From assembly GCF_001424645.1 (NCBI RefSeq), contig NZ_LMQR01000001.1:1-64000 (forward strand): a stretch of DNA of 64,000 nt, in the 5' to 3' direction. A program made the position numbers and the translations under genes. Shown in pieces: positions 40,795 through 50,750 of this stretch; position 1 is the stretch's first letter, and every line of letters begins with the position of its first letter. The notes beneath the pieces were generated by a model. It saw nothing but the letters and a program-made list of their open reading frames with translations. It was not told where the DNA came from and did no database searches. This DNA is from Frigoribacterium sp. Leaf415. Its GTDB lineage: Bacteria > Actinomycetota > Actinomycetes > Actinomycetales > Microbacteriaceae.

Positions 40795-42696
40795 ATGAGC
40801 ATGGAAGGCGCGGCCTGGAGCTCGCTCTACAAGATCTCGTCGGCACGAGACGGCGGGCACGGCATCTCCCGCGAGTCCGTCCGGCGGATCATGACGTTCG
40901 CCGTGCCCTACCGGTCCAAGCTGGTGATCTTCATCGCCCTCTCCGTCGTGGGCGCCTTCCTCGCGGTCGCGACACCGGTGCTGGCCGGCCGCGTGGTCGA
41001 CGTCATCGTCGCGCGGGGCGAACTCGCGGCCATCGTGCGGCTCGCCGTCCTCATCGCCGTCGTGGCGTTGGCCGACGCCGGCGTCTCGCTCGTGACGCGC
41101 TGGTTCTCGGCCCGGATCGGCGAGGGCGTGATCCTCGACCTCCGCACGGCCGTCTTCGACCACGTGCAGAAGATGCCGATCGCGTTCTTCACCCGCACCC
41201 GGACGGGCGCCCTCGTGAGCCGTCTCAACAACGACGTCATCGGCGCCCAGCAGGCCTTCAGCGGCACCCTCTCGGGCGTCGTCACGAACGTGGTTGCCCT
41301 CGTCCTCACCCTGATCGTCATGCTCAGCACCTCCTGGCTCGTGACGGTCCTCGCCGTGGTCATGCTCCCGATCTTCCTGGTGCCCGCGCGGCGCATGGGC
41401 AGCCGTCTCGCGGCCCTCCGCCGCGAGGCCGCCGACCACAACTCCGCGATGAGCACGCAGATGACCGAGCGCTTCTCCGCGCCCGGCGCCACGCTCGTGA
41501 AGCTGTTCGGCCGCCCCGACGAAGAGGCCGAGGAGTTCCGCGTCCGCGCCGCCCGCGTCCGCGACATCGGGGTCCGGACCGCGCTGCTGCAGTTCGTCTT
41601 CGTCACCGCGCTGACGCTCGTCTCCGCTCTCGCCCTCGCACTCGTCTACGGGCTCGGCGGTGCCCTCGCGCTCGCCGGCCAGCTCGACACCGGAGAAGTC
41701 GTCACCCTGGCCCTCCTCCTCACCCGCCTCTACGTTCCGCTGACCGGACTCGCGAACGCGCGGGTCGAGATCATGAGCGCGGTGGTCAGCTTCGAGCGCG
41801 TCTTCGAGGTCTTGGACCTCGAACCGCTGATCCAGGAGAAGCCCGCCGCCGCCTCCGTCCCCGAGGGCCCGGTCAGCGTCGAGTTCGACGACGTCCGCTT
41901 CGCGTACCCGTCCGCCGACAAGGTGTCCCTCGCCTCCCTCGAAGAGGTCTCCACCCTGGACACCCGCGGCGGTGAGGAGGTGCTGCACGGCGTGTCCTTC
42001 CGGATCGAGCCGGGGCAGACCGTCGCGCTCGTGGGTACGTCCGGTGCCGGGAAATCCACGATCGCGCAGCTGATGTCGCGTCTGTACGACGTCGACGGCG
42101 GCGCCGTGCGTCTCGCGGGCACGGACGTCCGCGACGTGACCTTCGCCTCGATGCGTCACACCCTGGGCATGGTGACGCAGGACGGCCACCTGTTCCACGA
42201 GACCATCCTCAGCAACCTGCGCCTCGCGAGACCCGAGGCGACCGACGAGGAGGTGTGGGACGCCGTCCGCCGTGCGCGGCTCGAGCCGCTCATCCGGTCC
42301 CTGCCGGACCAGCTCGACACGATGGTGGGCGAGCGCGGCTACCGGCTCTCGGGAGGCGAGCGTCAGCGGATGACCATCGCGCGCCTCCTGCTGGCACAGC
42401 CCCGCGTCGTCATCCTCGACGAGGCGACCGCGGCTCTCGACTCGACGTCCGAGGCCGCCGTGCAGGCCGCCCTCAGTGAGGCGCTCGAGGGGCGGACCGC
42501 CCTGGTCATCGCGCACCGCCTGTCCACCATCCGCAGCGCGGACCAGATCCTCGTGGTCGAGGACGGCTCGATCGTGGAGCGCGGCACGCACGAGGAGTTG
42601 CTGGCCGCGGGGGGACGCTACGAAGAACTGCACCGCACGCAGTTCGCCGTGCAGAAGGACGTCGCCGCGGACGAGCAGGCACCGAGCGCGCTGTAG
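40795..42696 (+). CDS. ABC exporter with fused membrane and ATPase domains
   Basis: This 633-aa half-transporter would work as a dimer. The six-helix membrane domain spans about residues 35-330 (VIFIALSVVGAFLAVATPVLAGRVVD, FSGTLSGVVTNVVALVLTLIVML). The ATPase has Walker A GTSGAGKST, signature LSGGERQRMTIARLL, Walker B VVILDEATAALD and H-loop VIAHRLSTIRSADQ. Between them lies an unusually long linker of about 55 residues. It resembles multidrug or lipid exporters of the MsbA/LmrA group. A GGAAGG ribosome site precedes the ATG. Confidence 0.92.
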   Translation: MSMEGAAWSSLYKISSARDGGHGISRESVRRIMTFAVPYRSKLVIFIALSVVGAFLAVATPVLAGRVVDVIVARGELAAIVRLAVLIAVVALADAGVSLVTRWFSARIGEGVILDLRTAVFDHVQKMPIAFFTRTRTGALVSRLNNDVIGAQQAFSGTLSGVVTNVVALVLTLIVMLSTSWLVTVLAVVMLPIFLVPARRMGSRLAALRREAADHNSAMSTQMTERFSAPGATLVKLFGRPDEEAEEFRVRAARVRDIGVRTALLQFVFVTALTLVSALALALVYGLGGALALAGQLDTGEVVTLALLLTRLYVPLTGLANARVEIMSAVVSFERVFEVLDLEPLIQEKPAAASVPEGPVSVEFDDVRFAYPSADKVSLASLEEVSTLDTRGGEEVLHGVSFRIEPGQTVALVGTSGAGKSTIAQLMSRLYDVDGGAVRLAGTDVRDVTFASMRHTLGMVTQDGHLFHETILSNLRLARPEATDEEVWDAVRRARLEPLIRSLPDQLDTMVGERGYRLSGGERQRMTIARLLLAQPRVVILDEATAALDSTSEAAVQAALSEALEGRTALVIAHRLSTIRSADQILVVEDGSIVERGTHEELLAAGGRYEELHRTQFAVQKDVAADEQAPSAL

Positions 42697-42698
42697 TC

Positions 42699-43532
42699 CT
42701 ACTCCGCGGGCGGCCCGTCGACGGGCACGGTCCGACGTCGTCGCAGCACGAGGGTGGTGCCTGCCGCGAGCAGGCCGGCGGCGAGGGCGCCGACCCCGGC
42801 GACCTGTCCGCCGGTGAAGGCGAGGGCTCCGTCGGCGGAGGGCCGGGCCGTGGCCGAGGGGCGCGGCGTCGAGCCCGTTCCCGCCCCGGCACCGTCCGTG
42901 GGCGCGGGGGAGGGCTCCGTGCCGGGATCGGTCGGCACCGCGGTCGGGTCGTCCGTCGGCGGCGCCGGGTCGACCTCGGCGCCGGGCACCGACCAGGTCC
43001 CTGCGGCGAAGGTCACCGGCAGCGTCGCGGCCACAACGACCGTCGACGGGATGCCCGACTCGACGACGAGGCATTCCAGCGAGAGCGTCGCTCCGCCCGC
43101 CTCGACGCCGGCGGCGACGACCTCCTCGAGCGAGATCGCCATGGGCACCTCGACCGGCTGCCCCGCGGCCACCGCGACACTCGGCGACGTGACGACGGTC
43201 GCGCCTCCTGACGTCACCGAGAGTCGGGCGGCATCGTCCGCGTCGGACGGGCAGCCCGCGGCGAACAGCGCCGAGGCGAACGACGGGTCGGCACGGGCGT
43301 CGCCCGACACGACCGCGGTGCCGGCGGCGTCGCGCAGCACGAGCGGTGCGGGGCCGGCGGCTGCCTGGGCGGCGACGGCGGCACCGGGCCCGGCCAGGCC
43401 CGCGACCGTGCCGGCGGCGAGGACCGCCCCGACGAGCAGGGCCCGTCCGGAGGCGCGCGAGGCGAGGCGGCGGGCGGCCGGGACGGAGGCGCGCGAGGGG
43501 AGGCGGCGGGCGGTGGGGGCGGAGGAGGGCAT
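42699..43532 (-). CDS. Secreted cell-wall-anchored protein with LAFTG sorting signal
   Basis: The 277-aa product has an Arg-rich leader, a signal helix (ALLVGAVLAAGTVAGLAGPGAAVAA) and one beta-rich domain with two Cys (FAAGCPSDADD and LECLVVESG). A Pro/Thr/Asp-rich stalk (PAPPTDDPTAVPTDPGTEPSP) and LAFTGGQVAG then a hydrophobic helix and RRRR complete it. It is the second LAxTG protein in the window and differs in its domain from the one at 8584-9915. ATG with AAGG upstream. Stop is 2 bp from the convergent exporter stop. Confidence 0.78.
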   Translation of the reverse strand: MPSSAPTARRLPSRASVPAARRLASRASGRALLVGAVLAAGTVAGLAGPGAAVAAQAAAGPAPLVLRDAAGTAVVSGDARADPSFASALFAAGCPSDADDAARLSVTSGGATVVTSPSVAVAAGQPVEVPMAISLEEVVAAGVEAGGATLSLECLVVESGIPSTVVVAATLPVTFAAGTWSVPGAEVDPAPPTDDPTAVPTDPGTEPSPAPTDGAGAGTGSTPRPSATARPSADGALAFTGGQVAGVGALAAGLLAAGTTLVLRRRRTVPVDGPPAE

Positions 43533-43711
43533 CGGGACCTTCGGTGGGTGCGGTGGGCCCCCGCGGCGGGGAGCGCGCGGCGACGCCAGGACTGTCGCGC
43601 ACCCGGGGGAACGGTTCGTGAACGCCGGGTGTCGCCCACGTCCCCGACCGTTGGCCTGCGGTTCAGGCCCGATGCCTACGGTCGGGACGCCCACCCGACG
43701 AAAGTGATGCC

Positions 43712-45406
43712 ATGTCCCTCGACCCCCGCCCCGAGCAGTCCGCCCCGACCGGATCGGGCTTCTCCCGCCGGGCCTTCCTGGGGGCCTCCGTCGCCGCGAC
43801 GGTCGCCGTGGGGGCGACCGCCCAGGGACTGCGGGGAGCGGACCCCGCCGAGGCCGCGCCGCTGCCGTCGGCGTCCGCCGTGGTCGACCCGGCCGCGCTC
43901 TCGTGGTTGGTGTTCGACCACCACGTGCACTCGGTCTACTCGCACGACGCGAAGTACCCCATGACGACGATCCTCGACCAGGCGCAGCGCTTCGGGGTCG
44001 ACGCGATCGCCTTCACCGAGCACAGCAACAAGGGCCACGCCAACGTCGGCGGGGTGTTCAACGCCGCCCGCGAGATCGAGACCGCGCGGGCGGCGCGCCC
44101 CGACCTGCTCGTGCTGCAGGGTCTCGAGTGGTACATCCCCGGCGCCGAGCACGCCACCGTGCTCGTCGCTCCCGGGCCCGCGACGACCCGCGTGCTGCGC
44201 CGCTTCGAGCTCGACCACGACGGCAAGCTCAACGGCTGGGAGAAACCGCGCCCCGGCACCGACGACGCCGCCGAGTGGCTCGTGCACGCCACCGACGCCA
44301 TCGCCTGGCTCGGCGCCCAGAAGAGCGCGGGCGTCGTCGACGACGTGATCGTCCTGGCGAACCACCCGAGCCGTCTCGGCATCGACTCGCCCGGTGAGCT
44401 GCGTGCCTGGCAGGACGCCGACCCCGAAGTGTTCGTCGGCATGGAAGGTGCTCCCGGCGCCCAGGCCGGCGCGATCGCCGCGAACGCCGGCGAGCGCTCG
44501 CGGCGGGGAGAGTACGAGAACGCCCCCAGCGAGTTCTCGTTCGCCGGCTACCCCACCGAGGCCTACCTCACCCACGGTGGCTTCGACTGGACGACGGCCG
44601 TCGTCGGCGGCGTGTGGGACTCGTTGCTCAGCGAGGGGCGGCGCTGGTGGGTCACCTCGAACAGCGACCTCCACCTCAAGGAGTCCGACTCGACGCGCGT
44701 CGGCGACTTCCCGACCGGGCCCGGCTGGGAGGCCGGGGCGACGCTCGCCAACTTCGACCGTGCCGGCCGTCGGCCCGACCCGGTCGCCACGGCCACGCCC
44801 CAGAACGGCGCCGACTTCTGGCCGGGCGAGTTCAGCCGGAACCACGTCGGGGCCGTCGACCGGTCGTCCGCCGCCCTGCTCGACGCCGTCCGTGCCGGTC
44901 GGCTCTGGGTCGACCACGGGCACCTGGTCGCCGGGCTCTCCGTCGTGCTCCGGGCCACCGGCGGTCAGGAGGCGCAGGCCACCCTGGGCGGGACCCTCAC
45001 CGTCCCGCGCGGTACCGCCCTCGAGCTCGTGGTGGACGTCGTGCCCACGACGACGCCCACCTCGCGGGGCACCGTCCCGCGGCTCGCCCACCTGGACGTG
45101 ATCCGCGGCCGCGTCACCGGACCCGCGGCCGACCGTGACGAGCAGCGCGCGCCCGGCACCCGGGTCGTCGAGCTGCTCGACGTCGCCGACCGCTCCGCCG
45201 CTCCGTTCCGCGTCGTGGTGCCGCTCGAGCCCGCCACCGAGGACGGTTACGTGCGCCTCCGCGGCAGCGACGGCCGGGTGCACGGCGTCGGCCCGCTCGG
45301 CTCCGAGGTCGACCCCCGCGCGCCCCAGCCGTACCCCGTCGCCCCGGCCGACCCGTGGGCCGACACCTGGCTCTACGCGAACCCGATCTTCGTCAGCGTG
45401 CGCTGA
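43712..45406 (+). CDS. Exported PHP-domain metallohydrolase (CehA/McbA family)
   Basis: A 564-aa protein with a twin-arginine signal (GFSRRAFLGASVAATVAVG). The PHP domain starts with FDHHVHSVYSHDAKYPMTTILDQAQRFGVDAIAFTEHSN: the HxH and EH metal ligands. LQGLEWYIPG, ANHPSR and WVTSNSDLHLKESD supply further conserved His/Asp ligands, typical of the CehA/McbA branch that hydrolyses ester or amide bonds or phosphates. A C-terminal beta domain follows. Likely substrates are unclear: no sugar or phosphate specificity is visible. GTGATGCCATG context; weak ribosome site. Confidence 0.82.
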   Translation: MSLDPRPEQSAPTGSGFSRRAFLGASVAATVAVGATAQGLRGADPAEAAPLPSASAVVDPAALSWLVFDHHVHSVYSHDAKYPMTTILDQAQRFGVDAIAFTEHSNKGHANVGGVFNAAREIETARAARPDLLVLQGLEWYIPGAEHATVLVAPGPATTRVLRRFELDHDGKLNGWEKPRPGTDDAAEWLVHATDAIAWLGAQKSAGVVDDVIVLANHPSRLGIDSPGELRAWQDADPEVFVGMEGAPGAQAGAIAANAGERSRRGEYENAPSEFSFAGYPTEAYLTHGGFDWTTAVVGGVWDSLLSEGRRWWVTSNSDLHLKESDSTRVGDFPTGPGWEAGATLANFDRAGRRPDPVATATPQNGADFWPGEFSRNHVGAVDRSSAALLDAVRAGRLWVDHGHLVAGLSVVLRATGGQEAQATLGGTLTVPRGTALELVVDVVPTTTPTSRGTVPRLAHLDVIRGRVTGPAADRDEQRAPGTRVVELLDVADRSAAPFRVVVPLEPATEDGYVRLRGSDGRVHGVGPLGSEVDPRAPQPYPVAPADPWADTWLYANPIFVSVR

Positions 45407-45453
45407 GCCGACCGCGGCTCACCCCTGGGGGCCGTCGTCGCGACCGACCCACG

Positions 45454-46254
45454 TCACGTCGCGGGCTGACATCGCGGGCACCACCAGGCCCGACGCGTGC
45501 GCCCGTCCGGCGTCGGCGGGTCGTCGCGCGCCTCGACGCGGGTGCCGCAGCGCAGGCACGGGCGTCCGGCGCGGCCGACCACCCAGTGCGTCTCGCCGCG
45601 GTGGGTCCGGCCCGTCGTGACCTGGTACGCGCCGGGCGTCGTGGCCGAGAAGCGCAGGGCGCGCGCGGCGACGTCGACGAGCTTCACCAGGTCGACCTCG
45701 CCGATCGGCGTGGCCGGGTGCACCCCGCGCAGGTAGCCCACCTCGTTGACCCAGAGGTTGCCGAGGCCGGCCATCGGACGTTGGTCGAGCAGGGCGGCAC
45801 GGATCGTGACGTCCGGCAGCGCGGCCAGGCGACGTCGCGCCTCCTCGGGGTCCCAGTCGGGGCGCAGCGGGTCGGGGCCCAGGTGGCCGATGAGGGCGTG
45901 CTCGTCCCGGGTCGGCACGAGGTCGACGACCGGCAGGTCGACGCCCCAGAGGGTGTGGCCGTCGTCGAGCCGGGCGCGCACGCGGACCTGCCGCTGCAGC
46001 CGCGACGGCAGGACGCGACCGGGTCGGGTCAGCGTCCACGACCCCTGCATGCGCAGGTGCGTGTGGAGGGTGGTGGCGTCGTCGAAGCGGGTCAGCAGGT
46101 GCTTGCCGTGGGTGTCGACCTCGACGATGCGCCGACCGGCGAGCGACTCGCCCGCCCGGCCGCCCGACCGCAGCTCGCCGTCGACGACGACGCGGTCGAC
46201 GAGCGAGGGACGGAGGCGCGCCGCCAGCAGGTGGACGCTGTCACCCTCGGGCAT
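45454..46254 (-). CDS. DNA glycosylase/AP lyase of the Fpg/Nei family (Nei2-like)
   Basis: This 266-aa DNA repair enzyme opens MPEGDSVHLLAARL, with Pro2 as catalytic nucleophile after Met removal and Glu3. Lys51 in DTHGKHLL matches the conserved lysine of the family. RPMAGLGNLWVNEVGYLRGVHP is the helix-two-turn-helix. The zinc finger is CLRCGTR...WWCPRCQ at the C-terminus. The MPEGD start marks actinobacterial Nei2, which removes oxidised pyrimidines and cleaves the abasic site. It is the last gene of the leftward operon. Confidence 0.9.
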   Translation of the reverse strand: MPEGDSVHLLAARLRPSLVDRVVVDGELRSGGRAGESLAGRRIVEVDTHGKHLLTRFDDATTLHTHLRMQGSWTLTRPGRVLPSRLQRQVRVRARLDDGHTLWGVDLPVVDLVPTRDEHALIGHLGPDPLRPDWDPEEARRRLAALPDVTIRAALLDQRPMAGLGNLWVNEVGYLRGVHPATPIGEVDLVKLVDVAARALRFSATTPGAYQVTTGRTHRGETHWVVGRAGRPCLRCGTRVEARDDPPTPDGRTRRAWWCPRCQPAT

Positions 46255-46263
46255 GCCGCGATG

Positions 46264-46680
46264 CTACGCGGCGTGCCTCGGGGCGACCGCCGCGACGAAC
46301 TCGATCTCGACCCGGGCGCCCTTGGGCAGGGCGGCGACCTGGTACGCGGCGCGGGCCGGCAGCACCGCACCGTGGAACACCTCGGCGTAGGCCTCGTTCA
46401 CGACGGCGAAGTCGGCGATGTCGGCCAGCAGCACCGTCGTCTTGACGACGAGGTCCATGCCCGATCCCGCGGCCTCGAGCACGGCGGCACCGTTGCGCAA
46501 CGACTGGGCCGCCTCGTCGCGGACGTCCGGCCCGGCGAACTCGCCCGTGGCCGGGTCGATCGGCAGCTGGCCCGACACGAAGACCAGGTCGCCGACGCGG
46601 ACGGCCTGTGAGTAGGGGCCGATCGCGGCCGGGGCCTCGTCGGTGTGCACGGCGTGGAGGGGGTTCGGGTCGAGGGTCAT
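46264..46680 (-). CDS. ridA: RidA family enamine/imine deaminase
   Basis: This 138-aa protein has the YjgF/YER057c/UK114 fold: APAAIGPYSQAVRVGDLVFVSGQLPIDPATGEF, NLEAV-type helix replaced by LRNGAAVLEAAG, and PARAAYQVAALPKGARVEIEFVA with the conserved catalytic Arg of PxRAAY. It hydrolyses reactive 2-aminoacrylate and other imines made by PLP enzymes. Its start overlaps the aminotransferase stop as ATGA, so the scavenger is produced together with its source. Confidence 0.9.
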   Translation of the reverse strand: MTLDPNPLHAVHTDEAPAAIGPYSQAVRVGDLVFVSGQLPIDPATGEFAGPDVRDEAAQSLRNGAAVLEAAGSGMDLVVKTTVLLADIADFAVVNEAYAEVFHGAVLPARAAYQVAALPKGARVEIEFVAAVAPRHAA

Positions 46681-47858
46681 CGGCGTCCTCCCAGGACGGT
46701 CAGGGCCGCGTCGATCGCGGCCGGGGTGGTGGTGGCGTGCACGCTGAGGCGCACGCGGTCGTCGCCGTGGACGGTCGCCGTGACGCCGGCGGTCTCGAGT
46801 CGTGCCCCGGCGGCGGCGGCCTCACCAGCCGGAACGCCCGCCACGACGAGTCCTGCCCGCCGCGATCGGTCGACGGGGGAGAGCACGGGCACCCCGGTGG
46901 ACTCGAGTCGGCCGATCAGGTCGCCCGCCGTGTCGGCCACGCGGGACGCCACGACGTCGACCCCCACCGACTCGAGCTGCTCGAGCGCCGTGGCCAACGC
47001 CCCCGACGCGAACGGCGATCCGTTGGTCACCGACAGGCGCTGCGCCCCGGGCAGCGGGGCGTGCGGCAGGCCGTCGTAGCGCGAGGCACCCTCGACGCCC
47101 GTCCACCCCCCGAGGACCGGACGGAGGCGCGCGAGTGCCCGCGAGGACAGCGCCACGAACCCGGTTCCCCAGCCCGCGCGCAGCCACTTCTGGCCGCCGA
47201 CGACGAGGGCGTCGGCGAGGGTCCAGTCGGCGTCGAGGACGCCGAACCCCTGGATGCCGTCGACGACGAGCAGACGGTCGCCCACGGCCTCCCTCAGCCC
47301 GGCGAGGTCGGCGACGGTGCCGGTGCGGAAGTCGACCGCGCTCACCGCGACGGCCACGGTGTCGGGCCCGACCGCGTCGGCCACGCGCTCGGGCGTGACG
47401 GGCGCGAGCGGCTGCCCCGGGACGGCGGGCAACGGCCGGACCGTCGTGAGCCCTGCCTCTTCCGAGCGCCACCACGCGTACAGGTTCGACGGGAACTCGG
47501 CGCTGCTGACCACGACCTCGCCCCGGGGCAGGCCGAACGCGATCTGCATCAGCCCCAGCGACGTGCTGCCGGTGAGGGCGACCCCGCCGCGGTCGAACCC
47601 GGTGAGGCGCGAGACCGCGGCGAGGGCCCGCTCGTCCTCGGCGTGCAGGCCGGACGAGGGGACGCCGGCGCTCGCCGCGGAGGCGAGGCGGCCGATCGTC
47701 TCGACGACGTCCCGTGACGGCGGCCCGTAGCTGCCGAAGTTCAGGTAGCCGACCGGCTCGGCGAACGACGCGAGGTAGGCGTCGAGCGCCGAGCCGGGGG
47801 TCGCCGCCGGGCCCGAGCCCGTCCCCGGGCCCGAGCCCGTCGCCGTGCCCGACGTCAC
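46677..47858 (-). CDS. Class V PLP-dependent aminotransferase
   Basis: The 393-aa enzyme has the fold-type I core: [17 protein letters not shown] at the N-terminus, [42 protein letters not shown] and [18 protein letters not shown] with the cofactor lysine in GGQKW. It belongs to the branch containing isopenicillin N epimerase and cysteine desulfurase-like racemases. Glycine/alanine-rich residues 1-22 are an extra leader. GTG start overlaps the ABC ATPase stop. The reaction is inferred: transamination, racemisation or beta-elimination of the imported amino acid. Confidence 0.83.
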   Translation of the reverse strand: MTSGTATGSGPGTGSGPAATPGSALDAYLASFAEPVGYLNFGSYGPPSRDVVETIGRLASAASAGVPSSGLHAEDERALAAVSRLTGFDRGGVALTGSTSLGLMQIAFGLPRGEVVVSSAEFPSNLYAWWRSEEAGLTTVRPLPAVPGQPLAPVTPERVADAVGPDTVAVAVSAVDFRTGTVADLAGLREAVGDRLLVVDGIQGFGVLDADWTLADALVVGGQKWLRAGWGTGFVALSSRALARLRPVLGGWTGVEGASRYDGLPHAPLPGAQRLSVTNGSPFASGALATALEQLESVGVDVVASRVADTAGDLIGRLESTGVPVLSPVDRSRRAGLVVAGVPAGEAAAAGARLETAGVTATVHGDDRVRLSVHATTTPAAIDAALTVLGGRR

Positions 47859-48670
47859 GCCAGCACCCGCTGCAGGAACTGCTTCGTGCGGGCCTCGCGC
47901 GGGGTGCCGAGCACCTGGTCGACCGGCCCTTGCTCGACGATGCCGCCGTCGGCCATGAAGACGACGCGGTCGGCGACCTCGCGGGCGAACTGGATCTCGT
48001 GCGTCACGACGAGCATGGTCATGCCGTCCCGGGCCAGGTCGCCCATCACCTTCAGCACCTCGCCGACCAGCTCGGGGTCGAGGGCCGAGGTCGGCTCGTC
48101 GAAAAGAAGGAACAGCGGCTTCATCGCGACGGCCCGGGCGATCGCCACGCGCTGTCGCTGCCCGCCCGAGAGCTGACCGGGGTAGGCGTCGACCTTGTCG
48201 CCGAGGCCCACCCGCTCGAGGATCTCGACGGCCTCGCGCCGCGCCTCCTTCGCCGACCGGCGCTGCACGCGGACGGGGCCCTCGAGCACGTTGCCCAGCA
48301 CGGTCAGGTGCGGGAACAGGTTGAAGTGCTGGAACACCATGGCCGTGCGTGCCCGCTGAGCCGACAGGCGGCGTTCGCTGAGCTCGTGCAGCCTGCCGTC
48401 GCGCAGCTCGAAGCCCATCGGTTCGCCTCCGACCCAGACCTCGCCCGCGTCGGGTTCCTCGAGCCGGTTCAGGGTGCGGAGGAACGTCGACTTGCCGGCT
48501 CCGGACGGGCCGATGATGCAGACCACCTCGCCGCTGCGCACCGTCATCGAGACGTCGCGCAACACCTCGTGGCTGCCGTACGACTTGCCGATGCCGATGG
48601 CCTCGAGGACGGGGGCCGCCTCGGCGGCGGGACCCGCGCCTCCTGCGGTCGTCGTGTCGGTCGTGGTCAC
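47855..48670 (-). CDS. Amino acid ABC transporter ATP-binding protein
   Basis: A 271-aa ATPase of the GlnQ/HisP group: Walker [11 protein letters not shown]-loop [10 protein letters not shown], signature [14 protein letters not shown], Walker [17 protein letters not shown]-loop [11 protein letters not shown] start at 48670 overlaps the permease stop (GTGA), and its own stop overlaps the aminotransferase GTG. Compared with the ATPase at 14344, it has an insertion [19 protein letters not shown] before the Q-loop, as in HisP/ArtP-like proteins. Confidence 0.93.
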   Translation of the reverse strand: MTTTDTTTAGGAGPAAEAAPVLEAIGIGKSYGSHEVLRDVSMTVRSGEVVCIIGPSGAGKSTFLRTLNRLEEPDAGEVWVGGEPMGFELRDGRLHELSERRLSAQRARTAMVFQHFNLFPHLTVLGNVLEGPVRVQRRSAKEARREAVEILERVGLGDKVDAYPGQLSGGQRQRVAIARAVAMKPLFLLFDEPTSALDPELVGEVLKVMGDLARDGMTMLVVTHEIQFAREVADRVVFMADGGIVEQGPVDQVLGTPREARTKQFLQRVLA

Positions 48671-49665
48671 GGGGTGCTCCTCACGAGGGGTGCGCGGCCG
48701 AGGTCGGCGGCGACTTTGCGGCGGAGGGCGCGGGCGTTGGGCGGCCCGCCGGGGCGGCGGTCCTGCCGGTCGAAGCTGCGCTCGAGGTAGAACTGGCCGA
48801 CGCTCGCGACGCTGACGATGACCATGTACCAGATGGCCGCGGCGATCAGGGTCTCCATCACCTGCAGGTTGAACGAGGCGATGTTGTTCGCCGCCTTGAT
48901 CAGCTCGAGGTAGCCGATGACCGACGCCATCGCCGTGCCCTTGAGCATGTTGATGAAGTCGTTGCCGGTCGGCGGGATGATGATGCGCATCGCCTGGGGC
49001 AGCACGATGCGGGCCATCCGCTGCATCGGGGTCTGCCCGATCGACTGGGCGGCCTCGATCTGGCCGCGGTCGACGCTCTTCAGGCCGGCACGCACGATCT
49101 CGGCCATGTAGGCGCTCTCGTTGAGGGCGAGGCCGAGGAATGCCGCGACGAACGTGGTCATGACGTCGTTCGTGCTGACGTCGAGGAACACCACGTCGGT
49201 GAACGGCACCCCGACGGTCAGGCGCGGGAAGATCAGCGCCAGGTTGTACCAGAGCAGGATCTGCAGCAGCACGGGCAGGCCGCGGAACAGCCAGGTGTAG
49301 CCGGCCGCGAAGGCCTGCGCGACCGGGTTCTTCGAGATGCGCATCAGGGCGATGACGACGCCGATGACCACCGCGCTCACCTGGGCGACCACGGCGAGCA
49401 CGATCGTGCCGACGAGGCCCTGCAGGATGATCGGCGACACCAGGTAGTACGGGATGTCGCGGTACGAGATGTCGCCCTGCGACGCCCCGTAGACCAGGGC
49501 GACGAGCAGCACCACGATGACGACGGCGCTGACCCAGCGGCCCCAGTGCTTCAGGCGGACCTGGGGCAGCAGCTCGCGGCCGCCTGCGGGCCCGCCGTCG
49601 CGTCCACCCGAGGAGGCGCGGGTCGTGTCGCCCGGGTCGGTTCCCGTCGGTCGTGCGGTCGCCAC
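48667..49665 (-). CDS. Amino acid ABC transporter permease
   Basis: This 332-aa permease has about 50 N-terminal residues before the first helix ([17 protein letters not shown]). The HisMQ core follows: [73 protein letters not shown] and the EAA loop [39 protein letters not shown] start directly after the substrate-binding protein stop. No second permease gene is present, so it presumably acts as a homodimer. Confidence 0.92.
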   Translation of the reverse strand: MATARPTGTDPGDTTRASSGGRDGGPAGGRELLPQVRLKHWGRWVSAVVIVVLLVALVYGASQGDISYRDIPYYLVSPIILQGLVGTIVLAVVAQVSAVVIGVVIALMRISKNPVAQAFAAGYTWLFRGLPVLLQILLWYNLALIFPRLTVGVPFTDVVFLDVSTNDVMTTFVAAFLGLALNESAYMAEIVRAGLKSVDRGQIEAAQSIGQTPMQRMARIVLPQAMRIIIPPTGNDFINMLKGTAMASVIGYLELIKAANNIASFNLQVMETLIAAAIWYMVIVSVASVGQFYLERSFDRQDRRPGGPPNARALRRKVAADLGRAPLVRSTP

Positions 49666-50637
49666 CTACTTGCCGCCGTTGACGGTGGCCTCGGCGACGC
49701 TGCCCGAGGTGATGCCCCAGGCGTCGAGCACCTCGCCGTAGGTGCCGTCGTCGATGAGCGAGTCGAGGGCGGCGGCGATGGCGTCGCGCAGCTCGGCGTC
49801 GTCCTTGTTGACGCCGATGCCGTAGGGGGCGCCGTCGATGACGTCACCGGGGACGACCTCGAAGGCCTGGCCGTCCTGGGCGGTCTTCGAGATGTAGACC
49901 GCGCTGGGCAGGTCGTTGACGATGGCGTCGATGCGGCCGGTGCGCAGCTGCGTCTGGTTCTGGCTGTCGCTGTCGGTCACCGTGATGTCGAGTGCCTCGT
50001 CGCCGTCGGACTCGCACTGCGTGCTGGTCGCCTCGGCGAACTCCTGCTGGCTGGTGCCGGTGACGACGGCGATCGACTTGCCGCAGAGCGCGTCGGGGCC
50101 GGTGATGTCGTCGGGGTTGCCCTTCTGCACCATCAGCGTGATGCCCGAGGTCAGGTAGTCGACGAAGTCGATCGCCTGCTGGCGCTCGGCCGTGTCGTTC
50201 ATCGCGGCGATCGTCACGTCGACGCGGCCGGACTGCAGGCTGGTGATGAGTGAGCCGAAGTCCTGGTTCTGGTACTCGACGTCGAGGCCGAGCTTCTTGC
50301 CGACCGCGGTGATGAGGTCGTGGTCCGAGCCGATGACGGTCGAGCCGTCGGCCGCGTAGAAGTTGTTCGGCGCGGACTGGACGTTCGAGCCGACGACGAG
50401 CGTGCCCTTGTCCTTGATGTCCGTGGGCACCTGGGCGGCGAGGGTGTCGTCGACCTGGACCGCGTCGAGCAGTGCGCTCGTGTCGGGGATGGTCGACGAC
50501 GACGACGACGAGGCGTCGCCGGACGCGTCGCCGGGCTGAGGTGCGCTCGGGCCGCCGCACGCCGTCAGGCCCAGGGCCAGGACGGCGCCCGTGGCGACGG
50601 TGCCCCAGAGGGCGGAGCGGGAGCGGGTTCGGGTCAT
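49666..50637 (-). CDS. Amino acid ABC transporter substrate-binding lipoprotein
   Basis: This 323-aa family 3 binding protein has a lipobox LTAC (Cys27), then a Ser/Asp linker. The core reads [77 protein letters not shown] and [17 protein letters not shown] at 50637 chosen for AAAGG seven bases upstream; a longer start at 50658 lacks a ribosome site. It is the first gene of the six-gene leftward operon and is divergent from the YheO-type regulator. Confidence 0.92.
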   Translation of the reverse strand: MTRTRSRSALWGTVATGAVLALGLTACGGPSAPQPGDASGDASSSSSSTIPDTSALLDAVQVDDTLAAQVPTDIKDKGTLVVGSNVQSAPNNFYAADGSTVIGSDHDLITAVGKKLGLDVEYQNQDFGSLITSLQSGRVDVTIAAMNDTAERQQAIDFVDYLTSGITLMVQKGNPDDITGPDALCGKSIAVVTGTSQQEFAEATSTQCESDGDEALDITVTDSDSQNQTQLRTGRIDAIVNDLPSAVYISKTAQDGQAFEVVPGDVIDGAPYGIGVNKDDAELRDAIAAALDSLIDDGTYGEVLDAWGITSGSVAEATVNGGK

Positions 50638-50726
50638 GGTCGAGCCTTTCGTGAGCATCGTCGGTCATCGCAAGCTAGCCGAGTGATCGGCCGGGTGAGA
50701 AGAAATTATCACAGTGCGACGATTTC

Positions 50727-50744
50727 GTTACATGCCGGTAACCT
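50727..50744. promoter_or_regulatory. Palindrome GTTAC-N6-GTAAC overlapping the regulator's -10 box
   Basis: The inverted repeat (50727-50742) runs into TAACCT (50739-50744), which lies 6 nt before the ATG of the YheO-type gene. Binding here would block that leaderless promoter and could also act on the divergent ABC operon. Confidence 0.5.
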
Positions 50745-50750
50745 GGACCC

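Noticed and set aside
40702..43602. 966-aa minus-strand ORF
   Set aside because: It is the reverse-strand shadow of the ABC exporter and part of the LAFTG protein gene.
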